64,000 nt of DNA, taken from positions 124,001 to 188,000 of the forward strand of contig CBDCSV010000002.1 in the NCBI GenBank assembly GCA_965221855.1, given 5' to 3'. The translations under genes were made by a program, and so were the position numbers. This document shows, one piece after another, positions 61,202-64,000 of the stretch. Position 1 is the stretch's first letter. Each line of letters begins with the position of its first letter. The notes beneath the pieces were generated by a model. It was not told the DNA's origin. It worked only from the letters and a program-made list of their open reading frames with translations, and ran no database searches. Source of the DNA: JAJDXO01 sp965221855 (lineage in GTDB: Bacteria; Pseudomonadota; Alphaproteobacteria; Rhodospirillales; UBA2165).

Positions 61202-62161
61202 CTATTCGCTCTCGGTGAACAGCTTAAGCTGGCGCAGCAAACGCCGGTTATTGGCGTCGAGCACCGATTCCCGGGTGCGGCCGGTATAGTCGTACCAGCC
61301 CTTCCCGGATTTGATGCCCAACTCGCCCCGCTCCACCTTCTCCAAAATGCCGGGCGAGGGGTCGGCGGCGTTGCTGAGCTTCGGGAAGATGTTGCCCGAG
61401 GCGCGCGCCGCCGTGTCCAGGCCGATCATGTCCTCCGCTTCCATGGGGCCCAGGCAGGCCAGCCGGAATCCGTAGCTCGCCTTGACCGCGATATCCAGGT
61501 CTTCCGGAGTGACGATCCCTTCATCCAGCAGATAGTCGATTTCCCGCTCCATGGCGCCGGTCAGCCGGTTGATGATGAAGCCCGGCACTTCCTTCCTGAC
61601 CAGCACGGGCTTTTTGCCGACCCGCTTCATCAGGGCCATGGTGACGTCGACGGCCGCCTGGTCCGTCCTGTCGCCCCGGTGGACTTCGACGGCCGGAATG
61701 ATATGGGCGGGATTGAAATAGTGGAGACCGACGAGCCGCTCCGGCGTCCGCATGCCGGCGGCCATATCGGTCACCGTCAGGCTGCTGGTGTTGCTGGCGA
61801 TGATCACGCCGCCCGGCAAATCATCCAGCTTGGCGAAAAACTCCCGTTTGAGATCCAGGATCTCGGGCATGGCCTCGACCACATAGCCGCAGCCGTCGGT
61901 CGCCGCCGGGAGCGCATCGCTTTCCATGTAGGCGATGCGTTCGGCGATTTGGGCCTTGTCTTCGGCGAGCAGATCGAATTCGTCGAAGGCGTCGAGATTG
62001 ACCGCGATCTGATTGCGGCAGTTCCCGAGTGCTTCGGCGCTGACATCCACCACCCGGACCGCGAGGCCGGCCTGGGCGAAGTTGAGGGCGATGCCGGCGC
62101 CCATGATGCCGGCGCCGGCGACCACCACCGTGTCGATTGAATCCGAATTTGCCGCCGTCAT
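61202..62161 (-). CDS. 3-hydroxyacyl-CoA dehydrogenase family protein
   Basis: 319 aa. NAD-binding GAGIMGAGIALNFAQAGLAV (residues 15-34), IIASNTSSLTVTDMA, the catalytic His in GLHYFNPAHIIPAVEVH with the following Glu, and PGFIINRL. It oxidises 3-hydroxyacyl-CoA or a similar hydroxy acid. It lies 12 bp upstream of the FAH gene. The upstream gap holds a half palindrome next to the SDR stop. Confidence 0.92.
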   Translation of the reverse strand: MTAANSDSIDTVVVAGAGIMGAGIALNFAQAGLAVRVVDVSAEALGNCRNQIAVNLDAFDEFDLLAEDKAQIAERIAYMESDALPAATDGCGYVVEAMPEILDLKREFFAKLDDLPGGVIIASNTSSLTVTDMAAGMRTPERLVGLHYFNPAHIIPAVEVHRGDRTDQAAVDVTMALMKRVGKKPVLVRKEVPGFIINRLTGAMEREIDYLLDEGIVTPEDLDIAVKASYGFRLACLGPMEAEDMIGLDTAARASGNIFPKLSNAADPSPGILEKVERGELGIKSGKGWYDYTGRTRESVLDANNRRLLRQLKLFTESE

Positions 62162-62197
62162 GTCAGGGCTCCCTGGTTTGAACCGGAATACGCTCTA
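62162..62197. repeat. Half of an IS630/MITE-type end at the SDR stop codon
   Basis: Minus strand reads TAGAGCGTATTCCGGTTCAA. The nine bases GAGCGTATT equal the left end of the IS630 element at 4796. The TA (62196-62197) is in the SDR stop codon TAG. The opposite arm is missing, so this is a decayed or truncated copy. Confidence 0.5.
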
Positions 62198-62983
62198 GTT
62201 GGCGGAGAAACCGCCATCCACGTTGATGATTTCGCCGGTAAGGAAATCCGACGCCCCGGAGGCGAGGAACATGAATATTCCGGTGAAATCCCCGGGCTCC
62301 CCCAACCGGCCGAGGGGGATGCGCTGCAATACCTTGGCGCGGGCCTTTTCGTTCTTGTCCTCGAACAGCCAGGCGGTGAGCTCGGACCGAAATACCGTGG
62401 GCGCGATGGCATTCACGCAAACCCCGTGGGGCCCGAGCTCGACCGCGAGGGACCGGGTAAGCAGATTTATGGCCGCCTTGGAGGTCCCGTACGCCGAGGT
62501 GCCGCCCGGCGCGGCGAACTGTCCGCGGACCGACGAAATCAGGATCATCTTTCCGCCGCGTCCCTGCTCGACGAAGCGCTTCGCCGCCGCCCGGGACAGG
62601 AGCCAGGTTTGCCGGACGTTCGCGTCCATGACGCCGGCGAATTCGTCGGGGGTCATCTCCAGGATCGGCTTGACGACGGAGAAGCCCGACGCCGCGACGA
62701 CGATGTCCAGTCCCCCGGGCTCGGCGGCCGCCGCGACCAGCCTCCCGGCCGCCGCTTCATCCACGGGCCGTCCCTCGACGGTGGATACGCTTTTATCCGC
62801 GCCGGCGATTTCCCCGGCCAGCGCGTCGAGCTTCTCCACGTTGCCGCCGGCGAGGGTCACATGCGCCCCGGCCCCGGCCAGAGCCCGCGCGGCGGCTTGG
62901 CCGAGGGCGCCCGAAGCCCCGGATACCAGGGCCGACTTGTCCCGAAGATCGAAGAGACCCGATGGTGCGGTGAGTTGTGTCAT
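62195..62983 (-). CDS. Short-chain dehydrogenase/reductase
   Basis: 262-aa classical SDR. Cofactor motif VSGASGALGQAAARALAGAG, NAG-equivalent VAASGFS, catalytic Ser in ILISSVRGQ, YGTSKAAINLL (Tyr-x-x-x-Lys) and the end FLASGASDFLTGEIINVDGG. ATG 62983 lies 17 bp after the crotonase stop. A longer in-frame extension to 63439 overlaps that gene and is rejected. It probably oxidises or reduces a hydroxyl/keto intermediate of the same pathway. Confidence 0.92.
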   Translation of the reverse strand: MTQLTAPSGLFDLRDKSALVSGASGALGQAAARALAGAGAHVTLAGGNVEKLDALAGEIAGADKSVSTVEGRPVDEAAAGRLVAAAAEPGGLDIVVAASGFSVVKPILEMTPDEFAGVMDANVRQTWLLSRAAAKRFVEQGRGGKMILISSVRGQFAAPGGTSAYGTSKAAINLLTRSLAVELGPHGVCVNAIAPTVFRSELTAWLFEDKNEKARAKVLQRIPLGRLGEPGDFTGIFMFLASGASDFLTGEIINVDGGFSAN

Positions 62984-63000
62984 CGGCGGGCGCCGTCCCC

Positions 63001-63834
63001 TCAATCGCCGTCTTTGTGCTTGAGGTGCCCGAAGTCGTGCTCGGAGGCGGACAGGTTGAACGAATACATCTCCGAGATCACGTGAATGCGGAAATCCCGT
63101 TCGAGCACCGCTTTCCACGGCCGCACACAGATATAGTGGGTCATTCGCCGGGCCGACCGGCTCTTCTTCATGATGTCGCGGGCAATCTCCCAGGCGCGGT
63201 CGACGATGTCGTTCCGCTCCACCACCTCGTTGACGACCCCGAGTTCGAGGCACTCCGCGGCATCCATGCTGCCGCTGGTCAGCATCATGTAATTGCCGCG
63301 CTTGATCCCGAGAACCTGCTGCAGGCACAGCCCCATGCCGTCGCCGGGGACGTGGCCGCTGTCCATGCTGAAATGCCCGTCCCGCAGGATGAAGTCGGGG
63401 GTGCAAAGGGTGATGTCGCTCATCAGCGCCATTTCCCAATGGATGCCCCGCCCGTTGATGGCGGCAATGGTCGGGATTTCGATGTCGTTGACGAAGTTTT
63501 CGACGATTTTCAGCGTGTCGTAGATCTGCACGTCATAGCGCCGGTCGTCATCGGGCGACTGCTCGACCTCCTTGAACGATTCCGTATCCCATTCGTAAAT
63601 CCAGTACGGGTCCGTCGAGGTGAGGATCAGGACCTCGTTTTCCTTGTCGTGGCCGATGACGGTCCAAAGCTCGGCCAGCGCATGATGGAACTGATAGCTC
63701 CATTTCACCGGCCCGCCGTTGGTGTGCATCTTGACCTCGAGGATGCCGTCCTCGCGCCTGAACTGAAAAAAGTCCTTGAACCACTCGCTGTACTCCTCCA
63801 GTTCGGGGACGGCGTAATACTGGTTGATGGCCAT
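63001..63834 (-). CDS. Enoyl-CoA hydratase/isomerase family protein, atypical
   Basis: 277-aa crotonase-fold protein. IPTIAAINGRGIHWEMALMS is the second oxyanion-hole segment; the first (VLILTSTDPYWIYEWD) lacks the usual Ala-Gly-Ala/Asp pattern. It may therefore act on a non-CoA or bulky substrate, as in 6-oxocamphor-hydrolase-like members. It starts MAINQYYAVPELEEYSEWFK after AAGGGAGGAAAA. First gene of a four-gene group with SDR, 3-hydroxyacyl-CoA dehydrogenase and FAH. Confidence 0.83.
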   Translation of the reverse strand: MAINQYYAVPELEEYSEWFKDFFQFRREDGILEVKMHTNGGPVKWSYQFHHALAELWTVIGHDKENEVLILTSTDPYWIYEWDTESFKEVEQSPDDDRRYDVQIYDTLKIVENFVNDIEIPTIAAINGRGIHWEMALMSDITLCTPDFILRDGHFSMDSGHVPGDGMGLCLQQVLGIKRGNYMMLTSGSMDAAECLELGVVNEVVERNDIVDRAWEIARDIMKKSRSARRMTHYICVRPWKAVLERDFRIHVISEMYSFNLSASEHDFGHLKHKDGD

Positions 63835-64000
63835 TTTTCCTCCCTTGTTCCCGAAACGCCGGGCTCTCCCGTTTGTCCCGGCGCGGCCCGCGGGACAGTC
63901 TTGAACCCGTGCCGGCGGCTATTCAGTCACGAATTGTCCATGCCCGTCTAATGCCCATTAGGCTTGAGGCCATGCGATTATTTTATGGGCGATTATTTTA
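63835..64000. other. Upstream region of the four-gene catabolic group
   Basis: No gene seen. An interrupted inverted repeat CTAATGCCCATTAG lies at 63948-63961 and could be an operator; the window ends in AT-rich sequence. Confidence 0.4.

Noticed and set aside
60356..62140. 594-codon open frame on the plus strand
   Set aside because: Shadow of the FAH and 3-hydroxyacyl-CoA dehydrogenase genes on the other strand.
1..64000. CRISPR array, rRNA or tRNA genes
   Set aside because: No regularly spaced repeats with unique spacers and no recognisable rRNA or tRNA sequence were seen on either strand.

Overview
The window looks like a chromosomal piece of a GC-rich alphaproteobacterium, probably of the Rhodospirillales type. 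This rests on the high-GC codon use of the core genes, the pair rplM-rpsI with argC further along (these are usually adjacent in alphaproteobacteria), topoisomerase IV parE, and many dispersed palindromic intergenic repeats. No rRNA, tRNA or CRISPR array was seen.

Left flank (1-10.9 kb): the end of a hydrolase/OsmC fusion; an IS5-type element lodged inside a palindromic repeat; an aldo/keto reductase and MFS exporter pair; an IS630 element whose TA target is the stop codon of a cyclic-nucleotide-binding K+ channel; metY-type O-acetylhomoserine sulfhydrylase; a CoA-binding protein; an enoyl-CoA hydratase; then the rplM-rpsI operon.

Genomic island (about 10.9-46.5 kb), lying between rpsI and the argC neighbourhood. 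It contains broken recombinases, toxin-antitoxin pairs (RHH/PIN, Fic with a VbhA-like partner, HigBA), a 1272-aa SIR2-domain protein, an IS256 element, and a large lower-GC defence cluster. The core of that cluster matches the single-strand DNA phosphorothioation system SspABCD: sspA diverges from sspBCD, with two matching inverted repeats between them. Convergent to it is a six-gene operon: PLD-helicase, small protein, SMC-like ATPase, 153-aa protein, DUF262/zinc-finger protein and Ser/Thr kinase. This operon is the likely effector side (SspE-like plus SspFGH-like). The island then carries mobilisation genes (MobF relaxase, DUF2493, SSB, a multi-zinc-ribbon protein) and ends with an intact tyrosine integrase. 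A 60-bp TA-flanked palindrome lies at each edge.

Right flank (46.6-64 kb): a DUF6152 protein and a membrane protein, argC, gamma carbonic anhydrase, parE, a thioesterase, a DUF3105 protein and OsmC. A catabolic-looking region follows: Rieske oxygenase, HxlR regulator, EthD-like protein, fumarylacetoacetate hydrolase, 3-hydroxyacyl-CoA dehydrogenase, SDR and crotonase. Three genes here are interrupted by in-frame TGA codons at the redox-active position and are each followed by a SECIS-like hairpin, so they are best read as selenoproteins: one GrdB-like protein and two AhpD-like proteins with a CxxU motif.
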